In this document: one piece after another, positions 18,732 through 26,303 of the stretch
Layout of the letters: each line of letters opens with the position of its first letter
How positions within the stretch are numbered: position 1 is the stretch's first letter
Origin: Muribaculaceae bacterium
Lineage (GTDB): Bacteria; Bacteroidota; Bacteroidia; Bacteroidales; Muribaculaceae
Direction: 5' to 3'
Length of the DNA: 53,189 nucleotides
NCBI GenBank assembly: GCA_017454355.1
Contig: JAFTDD010000043.1
Location: 1-53,189 of the forward strand
Translations under genes and position numbers: made by a program
The notes under the pieces: model-generated
Database searches by the model: none
What the model was told of the DNA's origin: nothing
What the model saw: the letters and a program-made list of their open reading frames with translations, nothing else

Positions 18732-20537
18732 TTAGGCGACGACCTTAATGACCTTGATAGCGTACTTGTTCTGATTGTCGACGTACTTCATGTAGTAGAC
18801 CTTGCCGGCCTCAAAGGCGGCGGGGGTGCCGGTGCCGTCGGGGTTGAGGACATACTTGCCTTCGGTGCTCCAATCGGCGGGCTGGCTGTCGAACTTCACG
18901 GCCGTGTAGTGGTTAACCGGGGTTCCGGCCTGGACGAGGTAGACGTAGGCATAGATCTTGCCGGCAACCGGGGTGAACTTGGCGGCCGTGCCGCTGGCGA
19001 TGGTGATGTCGTTGCCATCGGCGCGCGGAATGGTCGTGAAGGCGTTGTTGATGGTGGCGGCGGTGAGCACCAGACCGTTGCGGCCGATGTTCAGAGCGTC
19101 GGCAACCTCACCCTCGGTGGCCAGACGGTCGAGCGTGTAGAGTTTGCTGTTGGTGTCGCTCAGGGTGGTGATGAGAGAGCCCTCGTTCATCAGACGGATG
19201 TAGATGTCCTGACCGGCGGCATACTCGTCCTGAGCCGCGGGATCGTGACCCTTCTGGTAACTGGTGATCGACGGAGTGGCAACGGTGGTGATGGTAGCCT
19301 GAGTGTTGGTCTCGCTGTCGGCGACCACGGCGTCAAAGGTGATGGGGAACAGGCCCTCGGGGTCGTTGGTGTCGTCGAGGCTGGTCCAACCGTTGGTGTT
19401 GTCCGAGATCTTGAAGATGTAGGTGTAGGCGTAGTTGGGCTGCCACTGGGTGTACTCGGCGGGCACGAAAGCGCGGGCACCGTGGATGGTGATCTTCTCG
19501 CCGCTGCCGTCGTCGCTGACGAGGTCATAGTCGACGCGCATCTCGAGGGTTGCACCGAGTTCGTTCGGCATCATGATGGTGTAGCCATCGCCGGCATAAC
19601 TGGCGGTGTTGAGGGTCTTGCCCAGGAAGCCGCCGCTGTAGTTGATGGTGCCGAAGTTCTGGGTGTTGCCCTGGGTCTTCTCGGTACCCATGCTGACGTG
19701 TGCCAGATTGGCCACGTCGGTGCCGGCGTTGATGTCGGGGAAGTAGACGGTGTAGTCACCGGCGGTGTAGAACACGTTGTTACCGAAGAGGATTGCGCTG
19801 GCCGACGAGGCGCCGGTGGCAATCGAGGTGGTGGCGTCGCTGTAGAATCTCACGTTGTTGACGCTGTAGCCGGGCACGGTCTCATAGAGGGCCATGCGCA
19901 CCTTGGTGGCCAGCGAGCGGAAGGTGAGTGTCACCACGTTGTTAAAGTTGCTCTTGGGCATGGGAACAACGTCGGTGATGTAGCACTTGGCCAAGTCGGC
20001 GGCGGCACCCTGGAGGGTGTAGGCGGCCGTGGCCAGGTTGTCCTTGTCGATGGCGCTACCCAGGATCTGGCCGGCGGTCGGGGTGCCGGTGGTGATCAGG
20101 GTGTTGCCCTTACCAACCGAGTAGGCTGCGAACTGATAGAGGGCCTTGCTGTAGTCCCAATACTTGATGGTCTGGTTGCCGGTCAGGCTCGACGGGGCCT
20201 GCAGGGCATAGCCGACATACTCCCAGTCGTGGGTGTTGCTGGCGGTGGTGCCGGCGGTGTTCTCGGCCCACTTCACGCGGTAGTTATCAAACACCATTTC
20301 CATACCGGTGCCGTCGGCGTTACCCTTGGTGCCGAAGACGACGAACTCCTTGCCGAGGAGGTCGGCGGCATCAGCGCCTGTGGCGTTGGCACGTGTGATG
20401 GCGCGGAAGCCACCACCAAACTCGATCGCCTCACCCGCGAGCTTATTGTCGGGCTCGCCGGCAATGCGGTTGTCGTTGTTGCAGGAAGCCAAAGCGAGGC
20501 CTGCAAGCACGACGAAAGCGAAACTAAACTTTTTCAT
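18732..20537 (-). CDS. Fimbrillin family lipoprotein, probable major subunit (601 aa)
   Basis: Start MKKFSFAFVVLAGLALASC: lipobox LASC with Cys19. AAAGAG lies directly before the ATG. FGGGFRAITRANATGADAA places an ITRA motif soon after the lipidated Cys, as in fimbrillins matured by Arg-specific cleavage with donor-strand exchange (family knowledge). The first half matches the 375-aa neighbour (WEYVGYAL, TIKYWDYSKALYQFAAYS). The C-terminal half carries a second beta domain ending in a Lys/Val-rich strand (NKYAIKVIKVVA). Its size suggests the main or largest shaft subunit. It follows the DUF5119 gene after about 157 bp of TCGA-type and CTCC-type repeats, and is likely co-transcribed from the 23540-23571 promoter. 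Confidence 0.83.
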   Translation of the reverse strand: MKKFSFAFVVLAGLALASCNNDNRIAGEPDNKLAGEAIEFGGGFRAITRANATGADAADLLGKEFVVFGTKGNADGTGMEMVFDNYRVKWAENTAGTTASNTHDWEYVGYALQAPSSLTGNQTIKYWDYSKALYQFAAYSVGKGNTLITTGTPTAGQILGSAIDKDNLATAAYTLQGAAADLAKCYITDVVPMPKSNFNNVVTLTFRSLATKVRMALYETVPGYSVNNVRFYSDATTSIATGASSASAILFGNNVFYTAGDYTVYFPDINAGTDVANLAHVSMGTEKTQGNTQNFGTINYSGGFLGKTLNTASYAGDGYTIMMPNELGATLEMRVDYDLVSDDGSGEKITIHGARAFVPAEYTQWQPNYAYTYIFKISDNTNGWTSLDDTNDPEGLFPITFDAVVADSETNTQATITTVATPSITSYQKGHDPAAQDEYAAGQDIYIRLMNEGSLITTLSDTNSKLYTLDRLATEGEVADALNIGRNGLVLTAATINNAFTTIPRADGNDITIASGTAAKFTPVAGKIYAYVYLVQAGTPVNHYTAVKFDSQPADWSTEGKYVLNPDGTGTPAAFEAGKVYYMKYVDNQNKYAIKVIKVVA

Positions 20538-20599
20538 CTCTTTCTTGTTATTAAACGATTAATAATTAATAAAATATTGTTATCTCTTTGTTGGTTTTT

Positions 20600-20638
20600 T
20601 CGTTTTTCGATCATTCGAACATTCGAGTGGTCGATTTT
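20600..20638. repeat. 8-nt TCGANNNN array
   Basis: About five units of 7-8 nt beginning TCGA or CGAT. The same unit plan is seen at 26260-26299. Confidence 0.6.
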
Positions 20639-20654
20639 ATTTTTCTCTTACTCC

Positions 20655-20688
20655 AGCCCCGCTCCTTTAGGAGGGGTGGTGGGAGGCC
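20655..20688. repeat. CTCCTTTAGGAG hairpin repeat
   Basis: CCCC-GCTCCTTTAGGAGGGG palindrome with a GGTGGGAGG tail. Related copies: 21935-21952, 26210-26238, 26356-26375 (inside dsbD), 28823-28855 and 42111-42141 (inside batE). Confidence 0.75.
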
Positions 20689-20694
20689 GTGGTG

Positions 20695-21855
20695 TCAGAG
20701 GTCGAACTCCCAGGTGCCGCCGTCGTCAAAGTCTTTGATGACGGCATCAAAGCCCGAGCCGCCGCTGCGCGACGGGATGGGCACGGTGTCAACATCCAGT
20801 TCGACGGTAATCACGCCACCCTTGAAGCGCTTGCGCACCTGGTCGGTGATGTCAAAGACCAGCGTCGAGTCCATGCCGTTGTTGAACTGCATTTTCACGT
20901 CCATATAGTGACGGTTCTGCTCCTTGACCTGATTTTGGCGGGTCAAGCGTCCGCAGTTGTTGTCACAGAGGCCGAAGGTCATCAACCTTCCGCCGATGAT
21001 GTCGACGTTCTCGCCATTCATGTCGCAGCCGTTCTTGAGGCGGGTGTTGTAGTGGATGGTGATGGCGTCCGGGCCGGCGATGCCGGTATTCACATTTGTA
21101 TTTCGGGCCATGCCGCTGAAGTTGCCTTGTCCGTCGATGGCGGCGATGCGGCCGTGGTTGTTATGTAGAATCACCTGCGTGAGGTAGATATAGGTGATGG
21201 GATAGAGGGTCATGTGGATCTCCATGTACCACACGCCGCGCTCCTCGTCATAGACGAAGTTCTTGAGCGAGGGATCAATCTCGATGGCGCGCTCGTAGGC
21301 CGAGTAGAGGGCCTCCGGCTCCCAAAAGGAGCGGACGAAGTTCGGGGCGTTGTAGCGCGAGGGGTAGATGGTCTGGTTGGTGGAGGCGGTGACGTAGTCG
21401 AGCGTTGTTGTCTCGTCGAAGATAAGGCTTTGGACGCCGTCGAGGGTGGTGATGTCGTTCCACACGAGCAGGTCCCAGAAGCCCCAAGCATACTGCGCGG
21501 TGAAGCGTCGTCCCTCCAGATAGTGAGCCAGCACGCTCTCATGGGCCATATAGGGCTTGTCGCCGGTGTTGTAACGCCGCAGTTGGAACTCGGTGGGGTC
21601 GACGTATCCCAGTTCGCCGAAGATGCGGCGGTCCTCGTCGTCCCAGCCGTAGTACCACTCCTTGCGGTAGTCGTAGTTGTCCTCGTAGTTCCACATCACC
21701 TCGAGGTCGAGGTCGGTGGTGATGAACTCGAGTTCGAGGTCTTGCATCCAATAGAGATGAAGCTCCGGCTCGCGAACGCACGCGGCGAGAGCCGCCACAA
21801 TGACAACTGTCATCGCCACGGCAACCGCGCGTGTCGCGCTATAATATTTCTTCAT
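20695..21855 (-). CDS. DUF5119 family lipoprotein of the pilus operon (386 aa)
   Basis: I start it at the second ATG (MKKYYSATRAVAVAM) because AAAGAG stands directly before it, as in the next gene. The longer start adds only MIKE. A hydrophobic stretch ends in lipobox AALAAC (Cys26). The conserved-looking start of the mature part (REPELHLYWMQDLELEF) and the block following LEVMWNYEDNYDYRKEW are typical of DUF5119 proteins, which in Bacteroidales sit between DUF3575 and fimbrillin genes (family knowledge). Two beta domains are likely, the second near HIHYNTRLKNGCDMN to the end. The role is probably in pilus anchoring or assembly at the outer membrane; this is inferred from context and no enzyme motif is seen. 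Confidence 0.82.
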   Translation of the reverse strand: MKKYYSATRAVAVAMTVVIVAALAACVREPELHLYWMQDLELEFITTDLDLEVMWNYEDNYDYRKEWYYGWDDEDRRIFGELGYVDPTEFQLRRYNTGDKPYMAHESVLAHYLEGRRFTAQYAWGFWDLLVWNDITTLDGVQSLIFDETTTLDYVTASTNQTIYPSRYNAPNFVRSFWEPEALYSAYERAIEIDPSLKNFVYDEERGVWYMEIHMTLYPITYIYLTQVILHNNHGRIAAIDGQGNFSGMARNTNVNTGIAGPDAITIHYNTRLKNGCDMNGENVDIIGGRLMTFGLCDNNCGRLTRQNQVKEQNRHYMDVKMQFNNGMDSTLVFDITDQVRKRFKGGVITVELDVDTVPIPSRSGGSGFDAVIKDFDDGGTWEFDL

Positions 21856-21934
21856 CTCTTTTATCATTTTCTCTTGGTCGTGGAGCGGCGGTGCGCTCCA
21901 CTCTTAAACTTTTTCTTTTTCTCTACCGCCAGCC

Positions 21935-21952
21935 CCCCTCCTTTAGGAGGGG
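21935..21952. repeat. CCCCTCCTTTAGGAGGGG palindrome
   Basis: Perfect 18-nt palindrome with a GGGGGGAGG tail that ends directly at the stop codon of the DUF3575 gene. A second hairpin (GTGGAGCG / CGCTCCAC) lies upstream at about 21888-21909. Confidence 0.75.
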
Positions 21953-21962
21953 CGGGGGGAGG

Positions 21963-23447
21963 CTACTCCCAGCGGCGGAAACTGGCGCCCTTCTTGGCCG
22001 TGCGGCGGAAGAGCAGGTCGTAACTGATGGTGATGCCCACGCGCGTGGGTCCGAACCAGGTGTTTCGATACTGCCGTTTCTTGAACAGGTCGGGGTGCTG
22101 TGTCCACCGGTAATAATAGAGGTGGTCGCGGTAGTTGGGGTTGACGAGGTTCTCAAACTGGTAGGGGTCATACTTGCTCGAGAAGAAACCCAGTTGTGCC
22201 GAGAACTCGAGTTTCCATCGGCTCGTCTTGCCGCCGAGTGGCATCACGTATCCCACTCCGACGCCTGCGCCGATGCCCTCGCCCACCCAACCGCGGTCGG
22301 CGTCGAAACACAGGCCGTAGAGGGCGAGGTTGGCGTAGCCCTGCACGTAGAGGCCTCGGAAGGCCTGACCCTGTCCGGGCGGATTCTTGCGGATGTCGCC
22401 CGAGCGGAAGTAGTAACGCGCCTCGAGTTGGTAGTTGCGGATTTGGAAGTATTTGTGCCCCCAGTAGTCTTGCCACCACGGGCAGTCAAATGTGAAGGCG
22501 TAAGTGAAATGTCCGTGCCAGGGGTAGTACTCGATGGTGAAGTTGGGTATCGGGCACCACTTGTTGTACCCTCCGGGCATATACACGCCATAGAGTAACG
22601 CATTGGTTTTCACCGAGAGTAACTCACGGCGCGCGATCTTGTGCTGCGGCAGTTCAAAGCGGAGGGTGTCGAGCCGGAACTCGGCTGTCTGTCCCACCCG
22701 CCAGGGCCAAAGCGTGGGTTGGAGATTCTGCTCCGGCTGTTGGGTCTTGCGCTTGCAGAAGATGACGAGTTGGGCGGTGCGCAGGCGCGGGTAGTAATCA
22801 CGGAGCACTCGCTGCCAGAGGGCGCCGCCGTCCATCAGCCTCAGTTCGCGCTTGAGGTTGACGTAGTCGCCGGCGGGCAGGTAGGAGTCACAGAGGCGCT
22901 TGACGCGCGAGTAGTCGGCGTCGCCGGCCTTGCGCATGAGCAGGGTGAGCGTCAGGTAGTCCTCAGCCTCGCTGAGCATACGCATCTTGCTGCTCTCGAC
23001 GGGCACCTCGAGGCCGTCTTGTATATAATTAAGGAGAGCCTTCATTCGGCTTTCGCCCAGCCAGGTGTTGTGCTTGAGCGTGCCCTCGGGTGAGGCGGCG
23101 CCTCGCAGGTCGATCTGCAGGGCCTCGATGCTGTCGCTGTTGAGCAGCGGCAGCACCTCGTCGCGCAATTCCACCAGCAGCGGCGCGTCCTTTGGCAAGC
23201 GCGTCTGGTTGACGGGGAAGATTATGGTGGCGGCGACGTTCTGGAACTGCTCGTTGTCGAGGGTGGGGATATAGGCGTTGTCGACGTAGACGACGTAGGG
23301 GTATTGCGGGTGGGAAGTGATTGTGACACTGTCTGTTGCGGCAGGCATAGACGTGGCGAGGGCGCCGACGCTCACCAGCACGGTGCACACAAGGAAGACA
23401 CATCTGAGCGATGTGACAATCTTGCCTAATTCGTTATTTCTTTTCAC
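21963..23447 (-). CDS. DUF3575 outer-membrane protein with OmpA-like segment (494 aa)
   Basis: Start placed at the GTG at 23447. A canonical promoter lies at 23540-23571, inside the longer ATG frame (from 23582), so that ATG would be upstream of transcription; the GTG gives KRNNELG plus a signal peptide (VFLVCTVLVSVGALAT). Residues about 70-160 resemble an OmpA C-terminal domain (IIFPVNQTRLPKDA, DLRGAASPEGTLKHN). The C-terminal 200 residues have the DUF3575 pattern of Tyr/Trp-rich amphipathic strands (PNFTIEYYPWHGHFTYAF, QARYYFRSGD-like, GVGYVMPLG) and are likely a beta-barrel or barrel-like outer-membrane domain. It is the first gene of the pilus operon. DUF3575 genes commonly head fimbrillin loci in Bacteroidales (family knowledge). 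The exact start is uncertain by a few codons, since two GTG codons lie close together. Confidence 0.82.
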   Translation of the reverse strand: MKRNNELGKIVTSLRCVFLVCTVLVSVGALATSMPAATDSVTITSHPQYPYVVYVDNAYIPTLDNEQFQNVAATIIFPVNQTRLPKDAPLLVELRDEVLPLLNSDSIEALQIDLRGAASPEGTLKHNTWLGESRMKALLNYIQDGLEVPVESSKMRMLSEAEDYLTLTLLMRKAGDADYSRVKRLCDSYLPAGDYVNLKRELRLMDGGALWQRVLRDYYPRLRTAQLVIFCKRKTQQPEQNLQPTLWPWRVGQTAEFRLDTLRFELPQHKIARRELLSVKTNALLYGVYMPGGYNKWCPIPNFTIEYYPWHGHFTYAFTFDCPWWQDYWGHKYFQIRNYQLEARYYFRSGDIRKNPPGQGQAFRGLYVQGYANLALYGLCFDADRGWVGEGIGAGVGVGYVMPLGGKTSRWKLEFSAQLGFFSSKYDPYQFENLVNPNYRDHLYYYRWTQHPDLFKKRQYRNTWFGPTRVGITISYDLLFRRTAKKGASFRRWE

Positions 23448-23539
23448 CACATTCACAACAGAATAAGGCCAGAAAAGTAATAAATTTCTACCTAAACGTG
23501 ATTTTATCCTACGAATTCTTACTTTTTGTAAACCGGCAG

Positions 23540-23571
23540 CAAAAATACTATTATATTCTGAAATACGCAAA
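23540..23571 (-). promoter_or_regulatory. Bacteroidetes promoter for the pilus operon
   Basis: On the minus strand TTTG (23571-23568), a 20-nt spacer, then TATTTTTG (23547-23540) matches the TTTG-N19-21-TAnnTTTG consensus. It lies about 95 nt before the chosen GTG start. Confidence 0.75.
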
Positions 23572-23736
23572 TCCGTAGGCATAAAAATTCATTACCCCCC
23601 CCATTTTGCATTTTTTAACATTTCGTTTTTGTTACAAGGGCCTGGACGGGCGGCGCCGGGGCGCTCCACGGACAACCATCGCGACAAGGGGCGGTGGCAC
23701 GGCGACAGGGCGCGGAGGCGGCGGGGCGAAAGTTTT

Positions 23737-23768
23737 TTTGGTGGAGACGGGAAAAATTGGTAATTTTG
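23737..23768 (+). promoter_or_regulatory. Bacteroidetes promoter for the GH31 gene
   Basis: TTTG (23737-23740), 20-nt spacer, TAATTTTG (23761-23768). The GH31 start codon follows about 45 nt downstream. Confidence 0.8.
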
Positions 23769-23817
23769 CAAGTCTTACCAAATCAAACGAGAATATCAAC
23801 CATTAACCATATCCGAA

Positions 23818-26202
23818 ATGATGAAACTCAATCTCTCGTTGCTGTTGGCCTGCGTCACTGTTGCGCTGACAGCGGTCGCTCAACCGACGAGTGTGTCGCT
23901 CACCGACGACGCTCGCCATCAGACGATTACCGTCACTGCCGTGACGCATGACATCCTGCGCGTGGAAGTCACGCCAAAGTACGAAGTACAAAGTACAAAG
24001 TACGAAATGCCGACGCTGCTGAGCGAGGCGGCGCTGAAGGCTGTCGCTCCGTCGGTGAGCATCAGCCGTCCGGCCGACGGGCTGCAGACGCTCACCACGA
24101 GCAACGGACTGCGGGCGCTGCTGGACGCCACAACGGGCAGCGTGACCGTCACCTGCGGCAACACGCTGGCTGTGACGGACCTGTGTGACCGCCAGGGCGG
24201 CACCATCAGGCTGTTGCACCACGGCAAAGAGTCGTTCTACGGCGCGGGCGAGCGTGGCCTGCACCTGAACCTGACGGGCGACACGCTGGTCAACTACAAC
24301 GCGCAGAACTACGGCTACCAGGGAGGCGAGCGCCGCACCAACCAGATGGGCATCACCATGCCGATGGTGATTTCGTCGCGCGGCTACGGCATCTTCTTTG
24401 AGGACTTCTGCCGCTCGACACTGAGCGTGGGGGCCGACGCGCTGGTATATACCACCACCCGTCCGGCTCCGGTCACCTACTACGTCATCGACGGCCACGG
24501 CAGCGTGCCCGCCGTTGTGAAAAACTTCACGTGGCTTGTGGGCCGCCAGGAGTTGCCGCCGCTGTGGACGCTGGGCTACATCACGAGCAAGTATGGCTAC
24601 CGCGACCAGCGCGAGAGCGTCGGCACCGTCGACACCCTCAAACGCGAGGGTTATCCGCTGGATGGCATCGTGTTTGACCTCTACTGGTACGGCAAGGAGC
24701 AGGATATGGGCCGCCTCGAGTGGGACAAGACCCAGTGGCCCGACCACCGCAAGATGCTGCGCGACTTCAAGAAGAAGGGCGTGAACGTGGTGACCATCTC
24801 GCAGCCATACGTGCTCACCAACGGGCGTGCGATCGACAACTACCGCCTGCTCGACCGGGAGGGGCTGCTGTGCAAGACTTCGGGCACCGACACCACCCAG
24901 CGCGTCGAGATCTGGGTGGGCGAGGGAGGCATGTTTGACGTGTCGAACCCGGCGACGCGCCGCTGGATGGCCGCGCGCTACAAGTCTCTCACCGACGAGG
25001 GCGTCACCGGCTGGTGGGGCGACCTGGGCGAGCCGGAGAAGCACCCGCTGGAAATCCGCCACTACAACGGCCTGAGCGCCGAGCAGTACCACAACCTGTA
25101 CGGCAACGACTGGAGCGCAATCATCTACGACATGTGGAAGAAAGAGTTTCCCAGCCGCCGCCTGATGACAATGATGCGCGCCGGCACTGCCGGCCTGCAG
25201 CGCTACTCGGTGTTCCCGTGGTCCACCGACGTGTCGCGCTCGTGGGGCGGCCTGGCTCCGCAGGTCAACATCATGCTCAACGCCGGGTTGAGCGGTCTGG
25301 GCTACATGTCGCACGACGTGGGCGGTTTTGCCGTCGATCCGGCCAATCCGCGCGACGGCGAGTTGTATATCCGATGGCTGCAGTTGGGATTGTTCTCGCC
25401 GGTGCTGCGCACCCACTCCACCGTTCAGGCCGAGCCTTATAATTATAAGGAGTATGGCGACCTGACGCTGCGCATCATCCGCGAGCGCTACGCCTGGCTG
25501 CCCTACAACTACACGCTGGCGTGGGAGAACGCCTCGACGGGTCTGCCGCTGGTGCGTCCGCTGGGCTTCTACGAGGCTCCGGGGGCGATCAGCCGCTACG
25601 ACAGCGTGAGCGACCAGTTCCTTTGGGGCCACGACGTGATGGTGGCACCGGTGATGAAGCAGGGGGCCGTTGAGCGCGAGGTGCACTTCCCGGCCGGCGA
25701 ATGGGTTGACGTGAACAATCCGAGCGTGCGCCACCAGGGCCACACCACCGCCATGGTGAAGGCGCCCATCGACGTGCTGCCACTGTATGCCCGCGCCGGA
25801 GCTTTCCTGCCGCGCGCCGTCGGCAAGATGAATAATGTGGGCGACTACAACCCCGACCGCCTCGACATCGTTTACTTCCACAGCAAGAAGGCGTCGAGTT
25901 ACACCCTCTTTGAGGACGACCGCACGGGCACCGGCACTCTGGCCGAGGGCAAGCACCGGCTTGTGCGCTTCGAGGCCAAGCCGACGGCGGGCCGCCTTGA
26001 GATTAGCGTCAAGGGCGAGGGCAGTTACCCCGGAGCGAAGGCCGCCAAGGACTACCGCCTGGTAGTGCCCGACTGCAAGGCCGCGCCGACGGCCGTCACC
26101 GTCGCCGGCAAGCCCGCCAAGTTCAGCATCGAGGACGGCACCCTCATCATCCCCCTCAAAATCAAGGACATCAACGCCGGCACCACGGTCGTTATAGAGT
26201 GA
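23818..26202 (+). CDS. Glycoside hydrolase family 31 (alpha-glycosidase), 794 aa
   Basis: Signal peptide MMKLNLSLLLACVTVALTAVAQ. N-terminal beta-sandwich, then the (beta/alpha)8 barrel from about residue 250 (LPPLWTLGYITSKYGYR, GIVFDLYWYGKEQDMGRLEW). The nucleophile is expected at Asp402 in GWWGDLGEPE and the acid/base at Asp471 in PWSTDVSRSWGGL; both match GH31 positions, although the usual D-[MLI]-N-E is here D-L-G-E and the usual G-D-N is here S-T-D. A C-terminal DUF5110-like beta domain (SYTLFEDD) ends the protein. Predicted to remove alpha-linked glucose or xylose from glycans in the periplasm or outside; the exact substrate cannot be told. Odd: residues about 53-63 (KYEVQSTKYE) come from a 7-nt tandem repeat. 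dsbD follows after 100 bp of repeats. Confidence 0.9.
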   Translation: MMKLNLSLLLACVTVALTAVAQPTSVSLTDDARHQTITVTAVTHDILRVEVTPKYEVQSTKYEMPTLLSEAALKAVAPSVSISRPADGLQTLTTSNGLRALLDATTGSVTVTCGNTLAVTDLCDRQGGTIRLLHHGKESFYGAGERGLHLNLTGDTLVNYNAQNYGYQGGERRTNQMGITMPMVISSRGYGIFFEDFCRSTLSVGADALVYTTTRPAPVTYYVIDGHGSVPAVVKNFTWLVGRQELPPLWTLGYITSKYGYRDQRESVGTVDTLKREGYPLDGIVFDLYWYGKEQDMGRLEWDKTQWPDHRKMLRDFKKKGVNVVTISQPYVLTNGRAIDNYRLLDREGLLCKTSGTDTTQRVEIWVGEGGMFDVSNPATRRWMAARYKSLTDEGVTGWWGDLGEPEKHPLEIRHYNGLSAEQYHNLYGNDWSAIIYDMWKKEFPSRRLMTMMRAGTAGLQRYSVFPWSTDVSRSWGGLAPQVNIMLNAGLSGLGYMSHDVGGFAVDPANPRDGELYIRWLQLGLFSPVLRTHSTVQAEPYNYKEYGDLTLRIIRERYAWLPYNYTLAWENASTGLPLVRPLGFYEAPGAISRYDSVSDQFLWGHDVMVAPVMKQGAVEREVHFPAGEWVDVNNPSVRHQGHTTAMVKAPIDVLPLYARAGAFLPRAVGKMNNVGDYNPDRLDIVYFHSKKASSYTLFEDDRTGTGTLAEGKHRLVRFEAKPTAGRLEISVKGEGSYPGAKAAKDYRLVVPDCKAAPTAVTVAGKPAKFSIEDGTLIIPLKIKDINAGTTVVIE
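23976..24006. repeat. AGTACGA/AGTACAA repeat inside the GH31 gene
   Basis: In-frame units of the same family as 17229-17263, here in the opposite orientation, encoding KYEVQSTKYE between the signal peptide and the first conserved block. Confidence 0.75.
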
Positions 26203-26209
26203 TAGAAAG

Positions 26210-26238
26210 CCTCCCCCGCCCCCTCCTAAAGGAGGGGA
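26210..26238. repeat. CTCCTAAAGGAG hairpin repeat
   Basis: CCCCTCCTAAAGGAGGGG palindrome, 8 nt after the GH31 stop. It could also act as a weak transcript end, but no U-tract follows. Confidence 0.7.
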
Positions 26239-26259
26239 GTCAAGTTGCCGGCAAACAAC

Positions 26260-26299
26260 TCGACTGCTCGAATAATCGACTGCTCGAATAATCGAAATC
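26260..26299. repeat. 8-nt TCGACTGC/TCGAATAA array
   Basis: Alternating units TCGACTGC and TCGAATAA, then a degenerate unit running up to the dsbD start codon. Confidence 0.8.
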
Positions 26300-26303
26300 G
26301 CGA

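Noticed and set aside
18630-20738. Long frame opposite the 601-aa fimbrillin
   Set aside because: Same mirror effect; the fimbrillin frame has a lipobox and paralogue matches.
23803-25956. 717-codon minus frame opposite the GH31 gene
   Set aside because: No recognisable domain; the plus frame has a full GH31 catalytic domain.
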